Positions 25,954 to 33,416 of a stretch of DNA of 64,000 nt are shown here, piece by piece. The stretch comes from Fructobacillus papyriferae (GTDB lineage Bacteria > Bacillota > Bacilli > Lactobacillales > Lactobacillaceae), in NCBI RefSeq assembly GCF_018437225.1, contig NZ_JAAMFI010000002.1, positions 248,001-312,000 on the forward strand, written 5' to 3'. How positions within the stretch are numbered: the stretch's first letter is position 1; every line of letters starts with the position of its first letter. Below the pieces are notes generated by a model that did not search any database, had not been told where the DNA came from, and saw nothing but the letters and a program-made list of their open reading frames with translations. The translations under genes and the position numbers were made by a program.

Positions 25954-25982
25954 ATTAAAACACGAAAATGAAGAAATGACAA
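25954..25982 (-). promoter_or_regulatory. Promoter of the aromatic amino acid operon
   Basis: On the minus strand, TTGTCA (25977-25982), 17-base spacer, TTTAAT (25954-25959). Predicted start near 25946, giving about 250 bases of leader before the first structural gene. Confidence 0.75.
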
Positions 25983-26023
25983 GTAAATTTTAATCAAATA
26001 CTCATAAAACGCTTCATAATGTT

Positions 26024-26062
26024 AAATAAAAGCCACTAACGATCAAGTTAGTGGCTTTTTTA
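26024..26062. terminator. Bidirectional terminator between TauE gene and aromatic operon
   Basis: GCCACTAAC-gatcaa-GTTAGTGGC (26032-26055) with A/T runs on both sides. It ends the minus-strand permease gene and insulates the aromatic promoter. Confidence 0.85.
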
Positions 26063-26803
26063 TTAAAAAATCAAATTTAATCCGAAGTAGATAATCACGA
26101 GGCCAAGCAAAGGCGAGAGGACCTTGTTCAATTTCTTTTGATCAAAGAGGCGGAGAACCAGAGGCGTTAAGATTGAACCAATCACCCCACCTAACATTAA
26201 GAAGAGTCCGGCTGTCCAGGAAATGGGGGAACCGGCAACCAAGTGACTGATTAAGCCAACCACAGCTAGAACCCAGAGGATGTAAGTCGTTGTGCCGGCG
26301 GCCTTAACGGCTGGTAGGCCGATAATGGAAAGACCCGCAACCGTTGCCGAACCACCCGAAAGTCCCCCAAAACCAACCATTAAGCCAGAAATCAGGCCAA
26401 AGAGCAGGGCGACATTGGCTTTTGAATTCGTCTTCTTTTCCTGTTTCTTAGCAAAAACGTTCTTATATAAAACGATGCAACCCATGATGGTTAAGATAAC
26501 ACCAACGGCATGTTGATAGAGTGCAGCCGGAATGAAGCGGGAAAGGTAAGTCCCGATTAAAATGCCGGGGATGGCGGCTAAGATCAGGCGATTGCCGACC
26601 CGAATCTCGACGTTTTTTAATTTTAACTGGGTTAAGAAACCCGAAAAGAGGGCGAAGACGGCAATGAAGAGGGAAGTGGGGACGGCCATCTCGGTTGACA
26701 TGGCCAGAGAAGAGGTCAAAACGCCAAGGTAAAAGGTGGCACCGCCACCACCGATTAGGGTGACAAAGCAACCAATTAAAAAACCATAAAAAATAATCAG
26801 CAT
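26063..26803 (-). CDS. TauE/SafE family sulfite-exporter-like permease
   Basis: Membrane permease of the TauE/SafE (DUF81) family, which moves sulfur compounds or organic anions. Substrate unknown here. 246 residues from ATG 26803, with about eight hydrophobic segments in two repeats: GFLIGCFVTLIGGGGATFYLG at the N-terminus and GLISGLMVGFGGLSGGSATVAGL in the second half, the family's paired Gly-rich signature. The ATG has no good ribosome binding site. An upstream GTG at 26872 would add 23 residues and lie only about 5 bases from the predicted transcription start, a nearly leaderless option. Single-gene unit. Confidence 0.88.
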   Translation of the reverse strand: MLIIFYGFLIGCFVTLIGGGGATFYLGVLTSSLAMSTEMAVPTSLFIAVFALFSGFLTQLKLKNVEIRVGNRLILAAIPGILIGTYLSRFIPAALYQHAVGVILTIMGCIVLYKNVFAKKQEKKTNSKANVALLFGLISGLMVGFGGLSGGSATVAGLSIIGLPAVKAAGTTTYILWVLAVVGLISHLVAGSPISWTAGLFLMLGGVIGSILTPLVLRLFDQKKLNKVLSPLLGLVIIYFGLNLIF

Positions 26804-26883
26804 GTGGTGACTCGATTCGTTTGAGATAACAGGGTGAAGGTCCACTTTTATAAGAAAAGGAGGTGAACTCACCGCTTTTTATT

Positions 26884-26912
26884 AGTGTACCAGTCAATGG
26901 CAGACAAAACAA
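26884..26912 (-). promoter_or_regulatory. Probable promoter of the TauE/SafE gene
   Basis: Minus strand TTGTTT (26907-26912), 17-base spacer, TACACT (26884-26889). The -35 overlaps the end of the terminator behind the 6S-like RNA. Confidence 0.5.
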
Positions 26913-26943
26913 AAAACGGTCGAAAAGAAGCGACCGTTTTTTT
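26911..26943. terminator. Terminator after the 6S-like RNA
   Basis: AAAAAACGGTCG-aaaagaag-CGACCGTTTTTTT is symmetric, with A/T runs on both sides. On the minus strand it directly follows the closing stem of the 6S-like RNA. Confidence 0.85.
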
Positions 26944-27169
26944 CAGAAAGCGTGGCGATAAATCAAGCATTGTGTTTCGCTAGGCACGGATCATGGATCA
27001 AAAATTTTAGGAAGTTTTGGAAGGCTGATCAATTCGAATCCAAAGTCTAGAAAGATTCATTGAAGTGTGACTACTTTCGACAGTCATCGAATGAAAATCA
27101 ATAAAGAGTGAATCACATGATGGGCACTAGTAGCGACAGAAAATTAGGAGTTCTGCCACGCTCTTTGAT
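26944..27169 (-). ncRNA. ssrS: Candidate 6S RNA
   Basis: A 226-base stretch with no reading frame lies between a good promoter and a terminator on the minus strand. Its ends pair: AAAGAGCGUGGC with GCCACGCUUU. Inside, about 18-20 unpaired bases on each side form a large bubble, then a second long stem begins with UCGCUA / UAGCGA and AUCAUG / CAUGAU, and a terminal hairpin region with GACU / AGUC follows. A closing stem, large central bubble and long apical stem are the hallmark of 6S RNA, which imitates an open promoter and binds sigma-A RNA polymerase. The structure is read by eye. Another structured RNA is possible. Confidence 0.6.
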
Positions 27170-27175
27170 GCATTT

Positions 27176-27204
27176 AGTTTATCAGAATTTTAAAATAAAA
27201 GCAA
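27176..27204 (-). promoter_or_regulatory. Promoter of the 6S-like RNA
   Basis: Minus strand TTGCTT (27199-27204), 17-base spacer, TAAACT (27176-27181) in a very AT-rich stretch. The expected start near 27169 falls 3 bases before the closing stem. Confidence 0.7.
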
Positions 27205-27241
27205 ATATTTTAAATTTTATACATTATTTGTAAATATGTTT

Positions 27242-27280
27242 AATAAAAACCGCCTTGGTCCTTCTGAGCCAAGGCGGTTT
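27242..27280 (-). terminator. Terminator after the NUDIX gene
   Basis: In the minus strand, ACCGCCTTGG pairs with CCAAGGCGGT over a 10-base loop, followed by a T-rich run (TTTTATT). Confidence 0.85.
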
Positions 27281-27289
27281 GATGCGGGC

Positions 27290-27805
27290 TTAATCCTCGT
27301 TTTTGGCAGCTTCACGCAACCAAGGTTGATCATTTTCTTCGTTCCATGTCAAAATGCGTTCTAACGTGTTTTGGGCAGCGGGAACAAACATCTGTGGCCG
27401 GGGGTTAACTGCTACGAATTGGACGGCCAACGTTTCGTCGCCGTCAGCTTTTAAGGCGCTGGCATCCTCACCTTCGACCAGGCGAACCTCAAAGCCCATT
27501 GAAATGGTTTCTTGTGCATCGCCCCAAGAGTTTTTAGGGTTCACATGAGTGGCCATGCCAAGCAGGCGAACGACTTCGACATTCAAATTTGTTTCTTCTT
27601 TGAATTCCCGGACAACGGCCTGCATTGGTGACTCACCATATTCCAAAAAGCCGCCAGGAAAGCCGTAGCCAACTTTGCTGTCGCCACGTTTTTCAAGCAA
27701 AATGGCGTCGTGTTCTTTATTCCAAAGAACACCAAAGGCTGAATTGAAGATCATGCCTTCGTGACCGACTTTTTGGCGCATTCGGGCGATATAATTTTGT
27801 TCCAT
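27290..27805 (-). CDS. NUDIX hydrolase
   Basis: Pyrophosphohydrolase of the NUDIX superfamily, 171 residues, cytosolic. The Nudix box is complete: GGFLEYGESPMQAVVREFKE followed by ET (G-x5-E-x7-REx-EE pattern). An N-terminal extension (YIARMRQKVGHEGMIFNSAFGVL) is typical of a Lactobacillales subgroup often annotated as ADP-ribose or NTP hydrolases. Substrate unknown. The start ATG 27805 follows GAAAGGAAGCGCAAC. A longer frame of 6 more codons has no site. Stand-alone unit with its own terminator. Confidence 0.92.
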   Translation of the reverse strand: MEQNYIARMRQKVGHEGMIFNSAFGVLWNKEHDAILLEKRGDSKVGYGFPGGFLEYGESPMQAVVREFKEETNLNVEVVRLLGMATHVNPKNSWGDAQETISMGFEVRLVEGEDASALKADGDETLAVQFVAVNPRPQMFVPAAQNTLERILTWNEENDQPWLREAAKNED

Positions 27806-27944
27806 GTTGCGCTTCCTTTCCATTCGATGGAGTTTAATCTTTGCTTATCATAACGCGGATTTTAGTCCGTTACAACTGAGTGATCATTTAAATGGCCAGT
27901 CCGTGATACAATAAGAAGAAGTAAATGAAGCAAGTAGGTGGAGC

Positions 27945-29162
27945 ATGACTGAGAAAAAACCAGCCGTTTGGTACGAACATCTTCATACGGAAAAAGATAC
28001 GGGGGCCCGTCGTGGCCGCCTTCACACGCCTCACGGGGTCTATGAAACGCCGATGTTTATGCCTGTCGGTACACAAGGGGCGGTTAAAGGGGTTAATACT
28101 CGAACGTTAAAGGAAATTGGGTCCCAGTTTATTTTGGCAAATACCTATCATCTGTGGGTACGACCTGGAGATGAATTGATCGCAGAAGCTGGCGGGTTGC
28201 ACCAGTACATGGGCTGGGACCAGGCGCTTCTGACCGATTCGGGGGGCTTTCAGGTCTTTTCCTTGTCTGATGCCCGGAAATTAAAAGAAGAAGGCGTGAC
28301 ATTCAAAAACCATGTGAATGGCGACAAGATGTTCTTGTCACCTGAAGTGGCGATGCGTATTCAAAACAACCTCGGTTCTGATGTGATGATGCAATTGGAC
28401 GAGGCCATCCCGTACTTTGAGACCTACGACTATGTCAAAGAGTCGATGCAACGGTCGCTTCGCTGGGCTGAACGAGCCAAAGTCGCCCACAAAAAACCAG
28501 ATTCACAAGCCCTTTTCGGCATTGTTCAGGGGGCTGGTTTCCGCGATTTGCGGACAGAATCCGCTAAGGGCTTGGTTGACTTGGATTTACCAGGCTATGC
28601 CGTTGGTGGCCTTTCCGTTGGTGAATCTAAGAAGGAAATGAACCGTGTCTTAGACTTTACCGTCCCGCTGTTGCCAGATGACAAACCCCGTTATTTGATG
28701 GGCGTGGCCGCACCGGATTCCCTGATTGATGGCGTCATTCGCGGCATCGACATGTTCGATTGCGTGCTGCCAACTCGTATTGGTCGAAAAGGAACGCTGA
28801 TGACTTCCAAGGGACGGGTGGTCATTAAGAACGCGAAGTATAAGAAGGACTTTTCACCGATTGATCCGGATTTGACTTATTACTCGGATAATCCGATTAG
28901 AAAGCAGCAGTTTGGCAATTTGGCTCAATACGATCTGCCAAACTACAGTCCTTACCAGAACCTGTCGCGCTCTTATCTCCACCACCTCTTTAATGCCAAC
29001 GAGCGTCTTGGCGAGCAGATCGCATCGGAGCACAACTTGCGTTATCTTCTTCATTTAATGGAAGAAATGCGCACGGCGATCGAAGAGGACCGGTTGCTTG
29101 AATTCCGTGAGGAAGTCTTAGAAAAATACGGTTATAACAAAAAGAATGCCCGTTTGTTCTAA
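27945..29162 (+). CDS. tgt: tRNA-guanine transglycosylase lacking the zinc cysteines
   Basis: Exchanges guanine for the queuine precursor preQ1 at the wobble position of tRNAs with GUN anticodons. 405 residues, about 25 more than usual. Catalytic parts are intact: [13 protein letters not shown] with the Asp, [19 protein letters not shown], and [13 protein letters not shown] with the nucleophile Asp. The C-terminal zinc site is not. Where relatives have DxxCxCxxC followed by SRAYLHHL, this protein has [17 protein letters not shown] and more, with no Cys, and a ~23-residue insertion before [10 protein letters not shown]. The fourth ligand His (EHNL) remains. The reading frame is unbroken. It precedes yajC, as in many bacteria. 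Confidence 0.93.
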   Translation: MTEKKPAVWYEHLHTEKDTGARRGRLHTPHGVYETPMFMPVGTQGAVKGVNTRTLKEIGSQFILANTYHLWVRPGDELIAEAGGLHQYMGWDQALLTDSGGFQVFSLSDARKLKEEGVTFKNHVNGDKMFLSPEVAMRIQNNLGSDVMMQLDEAIPYFETYDYVKESMQRSLRWAERAKVAHKKPDSQALFGIVQGAGFRDLRTESAKGLVDLDLPGYAVGGLSVGESKKEMNRVLDFTVPLLPDDKPRYLMGVAAPDSLIDGVIRGIDMFDCVLPTRIGRKGTLMTSKGRVVIKNAKYKKDFSPIDPDLTYYSDNPIRKQQFGNLAQYDLPNYSPYQNLSRSYLHHLFNANERLGEQIASEHNLRYLLHLMEEMRTAIEEDRLLEFREEVLEKYGYNKKNARLF

Positions 29163-29207
29163 AATCTGGTACAATGTAACAAATATCAAAAAGAAGGAAG
29201 TAACCCC

Positions 29208-29507
29208 ATGCAAAGTTTAATCTTGCCAATTATCGTTGTCGTCGCCATGATTTGGTGGATGTCACGGACTCAAAAGAAGCAACAAGCTCGTCAAGCTGAA
29301 ATGAAGAACCAAATGGTAAAGGGTTCTGATGTGGTGACCATTGGTGGTTTGCACGCCAAGGTTGATCGTGTCAACGAAGAAGCAAAGACCGTTGATTTGG
29401 ATTGCGAAGGCGTTATTTTGACCTTCGAGTTGACAGCTATCCGTTCAGTTAAGAATGAAGAAGCAGCAAAGCCAGTTGAAACCGCTGACGAAAAGAAGGA
29501 AGATTAA
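29208..29507 (+). CDS. yajC: Preprotein translocase subunit YajC
   Basis: Small SecDF-associated membrane protein, 99 residues. One N-terminal helix (LILPIIVVVAMIWWM) then the conserved RTQKKQQARQAEMKNQM and GSDVVTIGGLHAKVDRV segment and an acidic tail. GAAGGAAG precedes the ATG. It sits directly after tgt, the widespread tgt-yajC pair. An extended -10 (TGGTACAAT) between the genes may give it a promoter of its own. Confidence 0.95.
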   Translation: MQSLILPIIVVVAMIWWMSRTQKKQQARQAEMKNQMVKGSDVVTIGGLHAKVDRVNEEAKTVDLDCEGVILTFELTAIRSVKNEEAAKPVETADEKKED

Positions 29508-29527
29508 TTTACCTTTTGGCGCTTATC

Positions 29528-29555
29528 GTTCCGCAGTCATGCGGGACTTTTTTTG
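29528..29555 (+). terminator. Intrinsic terminator after yajC
   Basis: GTTCCGCA-gtca-TGCGGGAC (one G-T pair) followed by seven T. Confidence 0.85.
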
Positions 29556-29579
29556 TTGGCCAAAAAAATAAAGGACCTA

Positions 29580-29588
29580 TGCTATAAT
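29580..29588 (+). promoter_or_regulatory. Extended -10 promoter of the ABC exporter leader
   Basis: TGCTATAAT, a perfect extended -10. The only -35-like sequence (TTGGCC at 29556) is 21 bases away, so the promoter probably relies on the extended -10. Confidence 0.65.
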
Positions 29589-29594
29589 CGGGGC

Positions 29595-29822
29595 AGAGAC
29601 TAAAAGACCGCTACTTTGATAACAAAAAAAGAGCGATGCCAAAGTCGTTTTGATCAAAGACGATTAAAACGAATGGCTGCGCATGTGTTAAATCGGCCGT
29701 TTATCGATGCTAAAAATGGTGTTATGCTGTTGAGCACAAGGTGTTTTTTCCTTTTTAAGGTAAGAATCAAATGTGAGGCCCTTTTTGAGGGCTTTTTTTA
29801 AAACAATGTGGATAGGAAGTGG
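29595..29822 (+). promoter_or_regulatory. Long structured leader of the ABC exporter with internal terminator
   Basis: About 228 bases lie between the promoter and the exporter genes. A terminator-like hairpin with seven T (29775-29799) stands just before the ribosome binding site. Upstream, CTTTGAT (29614-29620) can pair with ATCAAAG (29653-29659), while TCGTTTT (29645-29651) can pair with AAAACGA (29666-29672). The two exclude each other. No reading frame in it has a good ribosome binding site, though AAGG precedes an ATG-TGA start-stop pair at about 29771. It fits an attenuator. The bmrCD exporter of Bacillus is known to have a translation-sensitive one. No known riboswitch is recognised. 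Confidence 0.55.
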
Positions 29823-31568
29823 ATGATGGGATTACTTGTAACCTACGCAAAACCATACTGGAAAAAGGTGAGCGTCACTCTTTTGGCCGTCGTTTTGATG
29901 GCCGCTTCAACGCTGGTTCAACCCCAGTTTTTGGAAAAAATGATGAACGCCATTATTAAAGATGACCAGCAAGTGATTTTGCAAAATGGCTTCTTTTTGC
30001 TTTTCTTTGCCCTTGTTGGGATTATTTCTGGTATCACGGGGACATACTTTGCTTCGCAAGTCTCGCAAAGTGTTGCTGCTGATATTCGCTTAGCCGAATA
30101 TCAGAAAATTCAATCCTTTTCCTTACAGCAGGTTCAAGATTATTCGTCAGCGAATCTGGTTGTTCGCCTGACAAACGATATTAACCAAGTGCAGCAATTG
30201 GTGATGCAAGCGTTGCAGATGGTGATTCGCGTGCCAATTCTCTTTATTGGGGCCATTATTTTAGCGATCTGGACCTTACCATCGCTTTGGTGGATTATTT
30301 TCTTGATGATTCTCTGTATTGTTTTCTCATCCAAACGTCTTTTTGCCATGATGGGCCGTTCATTTGGAAAAATTCAAAAATTAATTGATCAAAACAATAC
30401 CTTGGCTCAGGAAAACTTGGCGGGTGTCCGCGTTGTTAAGTCTTTTAATCAGCAGGGGCAAGAAGAAGCGACCTTTGGTAAAAACACGGATGACCTAACG
30501 ACTGTCAATCGAACGATCGGTTATCTCTTTAATCTAATGTTTCCGATTTTCATGTTGATTTCATATGCCGCCATCGCCGGGGCCTTGCTTTTGATCTCGA
30601 CAACGATCAAAGAAGCACCGGATCAATTGGCAAAGATTACCCCCTTTATCACGTATTTGAATCAAATCTTGATGGCGTTGTTAATGCTTGGTATGATCTC
30701 GACTTTTGCTTCTCGCGGTTTTGTGTCACTGAAGCGGATTCGTGCGGTGCTAGAGGAAAAAACGGATTCAGAAACCGATCAGACGGACAAAGTTGATTTA
30801 AAAACCCCTACATTTTTAACGGATAAGCTTTCTGTTAACAAGCTCTCCTTTACTTATCCCAATGCTAAAAAGCCGGTCTTACAGGATCTTTCCTTTACGC
30901 TGTCAGCTGGTCAAACACTGGGCATTGTCGGTTCGACTGGTTCAGGAAAGTCTACTTTGGCTCTTTTGCTTGCGCGACTCTATCAAGGCGACGATGGTGG
31001 AAAAATCACGATTGACGGACAGGATATCCACAAGTTGAAAGCTGCTGTCTGGCATCAAAACGTTGGCATCGTGATGCAAAAACCGGTGCTTTTCTCTGGA
31101 ACGATTGAGCAGAATTTAAAGATGGGCAAGCAAGATGCCAGTGAAGAAGAGCTGCTTTCTGCAGTCGAGGCCGCTCAGGCAGCTGATTTTGTCTCAGCTT
31201 ACCCGGATGGCTTAAAGCATGAGATCTCAGAGCGTTCCGCTAATCTATCTGGTGGTCAAAAACAACGGCTATCCTTGGCTCGTGCCCTAGTAAAAAAGCC
31301 GCGTTTGTTGATCCTAGATGATGCGACATCCGCTTTGGACGCCCGTTCGGAAAAGCGCGTCCAAGAGGTCTTGGCAACGGATTTTGTTCAGACAACTAAA
31401 GTGATTATTGCTGAAAAGATTACCTCGATCATTCACGCCGACCAAATTTTGGTCCTAGATGAAGGACGTATTGTTGGATCGGGGACCCACGAAGAATTGC
31501 TTTTAAAGAGTCCCTTTTACCAAGAAATCTTTAACAGCCAAAAGGGAAAGGAGGGCAACCATGAATAA
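29823..31568 (+). CDS. ABC exporter half with degenerate ATPase site (LmrC/BmrC-like)
   Basis: One half of a heterodimeric multidrug-type ABC exporter. Six membrane helices (to about residue 300), then an ATPase domain. Walker A is GSTGSGKST and the signature is LSGGQKQRLSLARAL. Walker B is LLILDDAT, with Asp in place of the catalytic Glu. The H-loop reads IIAEKIT, with Glu in place of His. So its own ATP site is non-catalytic, as in LmrC and BmrC. Start taken at ATG 29823 (AGGAAG just upstream). ATG 29826 is as likely, and a GTG at 29808 less so. It overlaps the partner gene by 8 bases. Confidence 0.92.
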   Translation: MMGLLVTYAKPYWKKVSVTLLAVVLMAASTLVQPQFLEKMMNAIIKDDQQVILQNGFFLLFFALVGIISGITGTYFASQVSQSVAADIRLAEYQKIQSFSLQQVQDYSSANLVVRLTNDINQVQQLVMQALQMVIRVPILFIGAIILAIWTLPSLWWIIFLMILCIVFSSKRLFAMMGRSFGKIQKLIDQNNTLAQENLAGVRVVKSFNQQGQEEATFGKNTDDLTTVNRTIGYLFNLMFPIFMLISYAAIAGALLLISTTIKEAPDQLAKITPFITYLNQILMALLMLGMISTFASRGFVSLKRIRAVLEEKTDSETDQTDKVDLKTPTFLTDKLSVNKLSFTYPNAKKPVLQDLSFTLSAGQTLGIVGSTGSGKSTLALLLARLYQGDDGGKITIDGQDIHKLKAAVWHQNVGIVMQKPVLFSGTIEQNLKMGKQDASEEELLSAVEAAQAADFVSAYPDGLKHEISERSANLSGGQKQRLSLARALVKKPRLLILDDATSALDARSEKRVQEVLATDFVQTTKVIIAEKITSIIHADQILVLDEGRIVGSGTHEELLLKSPFYQEIFNSQKGKEGNHE

Positions 31569-33330
31569 ATTGAAGCAGGCGGTTGCTTACTTTTTAGCCT
31601 ATCTAAAGCCATACTGGAAAGGCTTGACCGTGGCGGCTTTTTGTATCCTACTTGGAACCTATGCGCAGATCAAGGCCCCTTTGTATATGGGGGATGCGGT
31701 TGCTCAGTTGACAAATTACTTGACGGCTTTGATGACACCCGGTGCTCACGCGACACTTTCTGATTTTTACCAAGCAGTCTGGAGCATGGTGCTCTTTTAC
31801 CTGCTTTCAGAACTTGGTTTGGTTCTGTCAGGCTTTATTGTTTCGCGCGTCTCCTCAGATGCTGTTGGACAGATGCGTTTTGGCCTATTCGCTAATCTGC
31901 AAAAAAAGACGATCCGTTATTTTGATTCACACCAGGACGGCAAGATCTTGTCACTTTTTACCTCGGATCTAGATAACGTTTTTAACGCGATGAACAATGC
32001 GGTTTTCCAAATTTTTTCCCAGGGTTTGCTTTTCTTGGGAATTATTTGGATGATGTTAAGCAAGTCATTGACGATGGCTTTGGTGACGATGGCTCTATCA
32101 CCCATTGCGATCATTGTGGCTTTGATCATTGTGAATCAGGCCCGTCAGCAAATTGAGCAACAACAGCAAGCAACAGGGGACCTGAACGGTTATATCAACG
32201 AACAATTGGCTGGTCAGGCTGTTCTTTTGGCTGAAGGGCGACAACAAGAGTCGATTCAAAATTTTGCCCCATATAACGAAAAAGTTCGGTCGGCTAGTCA
32301 AAAAGGTCAATTTTATTCGGGTTTGCTTTCGCCGTTGATGCAGGGCTTTTCGCTCTTGAATTTGGCTATTGTGATTTTCTTTGGTTCTTGGCTGGTCTTG
32401 CATAACGGCATGGATAAGGCTTCTGGCCTATCCTTAATCGTGGTCTTTGTCACGTATTCACAGCAGTATTTCCAGCCCATTTCACAATTGACGGCCATTT
32501 ACAATCCTCTCCAACTGGCGATTACCGGCGCTAACCGGATCGCTAATGTTTTGGCTAAACCAAATGAGGTGAACACGGGAAATAAAGAAGCAGGCGCCTT
32601 ACAAGAAGGGGTACGTCTAAAAAACGTCGACTTTTCATATCATCCAGGACGGCCAATTTTAAAAGACGTGTCAATTGATGTAAAAAAAGGCCGGATGGTG
32701 GCCTTGGTTGGGCCAACGGGTTCAGGAAAGACAACGGTGATGAATCTATTAAACCGTTTCTACGATTTGGATGCCGGTAGCATTACTTACGATGACACGC
32801 CGCTGACCGATTTTGACTTAGCTTCGTTGCGCCGCCGCGTGGGGATCGTTTTGCAAGAATCTGTTATTTTCTCTAAATCAATTCGGGACAATATTGCTTA
32901 TGGTAAGCCTGATGCGACAAAAGAAGAAGTGGAGGCGGCTGCAAAGCAGGCCAATATTCACGATTTCATCATGTCACTGCCCGATGGGTATGACACGATG
33001 GTCAAGGGAGCGGACACGCTTTTTTCAACCGGTCAAAAACAGCTTCTGTCGATTGCGCGCACAATTTTGACCAATCCGGATCTGTTGATTTTGGATGAGG
33101 CGACCGCCAATGTTGATACGGTGACGGAAGCAAAAATTCAAACAGCCATGGAAAACGTGATGAGAAACCGTACTTCCTTTGTCATTGCCCACCGTTTGAA
33201 GACCATTCTGTCAGCCGATCAGATCGTTGTCTTAAAGGATGGACAAGTCATTGAAAAGGGGTCGCATCAGGAACTGCTTGATCAAAATGGGTTCTATGCA
33301 GAGCTCTATTACAATCAAATGGTCTTTTAA
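31561..33330 (+). CDS. ABC exporter half with catalytic ATPase site (LmrD/BmrD-like)
   Basis: Partner half-transporter, 589 residues. Six membrane helices precede the ATPase domain: Walker A GPTGSGKTT, Q-loop VLQESVIF, Walker B LLILDEAT with catalytic Glu, and H-loop VIAHRLKT with His. The signature motif is FSTGQKQLL, altered from LSGGQ, which in the dimer faces the partner's site. The two subunits thus form one working and one degenerate ATP site. The good AAAGGAGGG site lies inside the end of the first gene, so expression is coupled. Substrates are unknown. Relatives export drugs and dyes. Confidence 0.94.
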   Translation: MNKLKQAVAYFLAYLKPYWKGLTVAAFCILLGTYAQIKAPLYMGDAVAQLTNYLTALMTPGAHATLSDFYQAVWSMVLFYLLSELGLVLSGFIVSRVSSDAVGQMRFGLFANLQKKTIRYFDSHQDGKILSLFTSDLDNVFNAMNNAVFQIFSQGLLFLGIIWMMLSKSLTMALVTMALSPIAIIVALIIVNQARQQIEQQQQATGDLNGYINEQLAGQAVLLAEGRQQESIQNFAPYNEKVRSASQKGQFYSGLLSPLMQGFSLLNLAIVIFFGSWLVLHNGMDKASGLSLIVVFVTYSQQYFQPISQLTAIYNPLQLAITGANRIANVLAKPNEVNTGNKEAGALQEGVRLKNVDFSYHPGRPILKDVSIDVKKGRMVALVGPTGSGKTTVMNLLNRFYDLDAGSITYDDTPLTDFDLASLRRRVGIVLQESVIFSKSIRDNIAYGKPDATKEEVEAAAKQANIHDFIMSLPDGYDTMVKGADTLFSTGQKQLLSIARTILTNPDLLILDEATANVDTVTEAKIQTAMENVMRNRTSFVIAHRLKTILSADQIVVLKDGQVIEKGSHQELLDQNGFYAELYYNQMVF

Positions 33331-33416
33331 TTCAGCAGAGCAGCTTTGGCTGAAGAAGGCAAAAATGGTATAATATTGGCATTATGCTTCAAAATCGGAA
33401 GCAATGGAGGCAAAGA

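Noticed and set aside
26885-27000. A plus-strand frame behind a perfect AAGGAGGTGA
   Set aside because: Start codon is too far from the site, and the frame runs through a terminator and antisense to the 6S-like RNA. The site-like sequence is more likely chance or part of the TauE leader.
29616-29801. A 61-codon frame in the ABC exporter leader
   Set aside because: TTG start without ribosome site, and it reads through the terminator hairpin. Kept as a non-coding leader.
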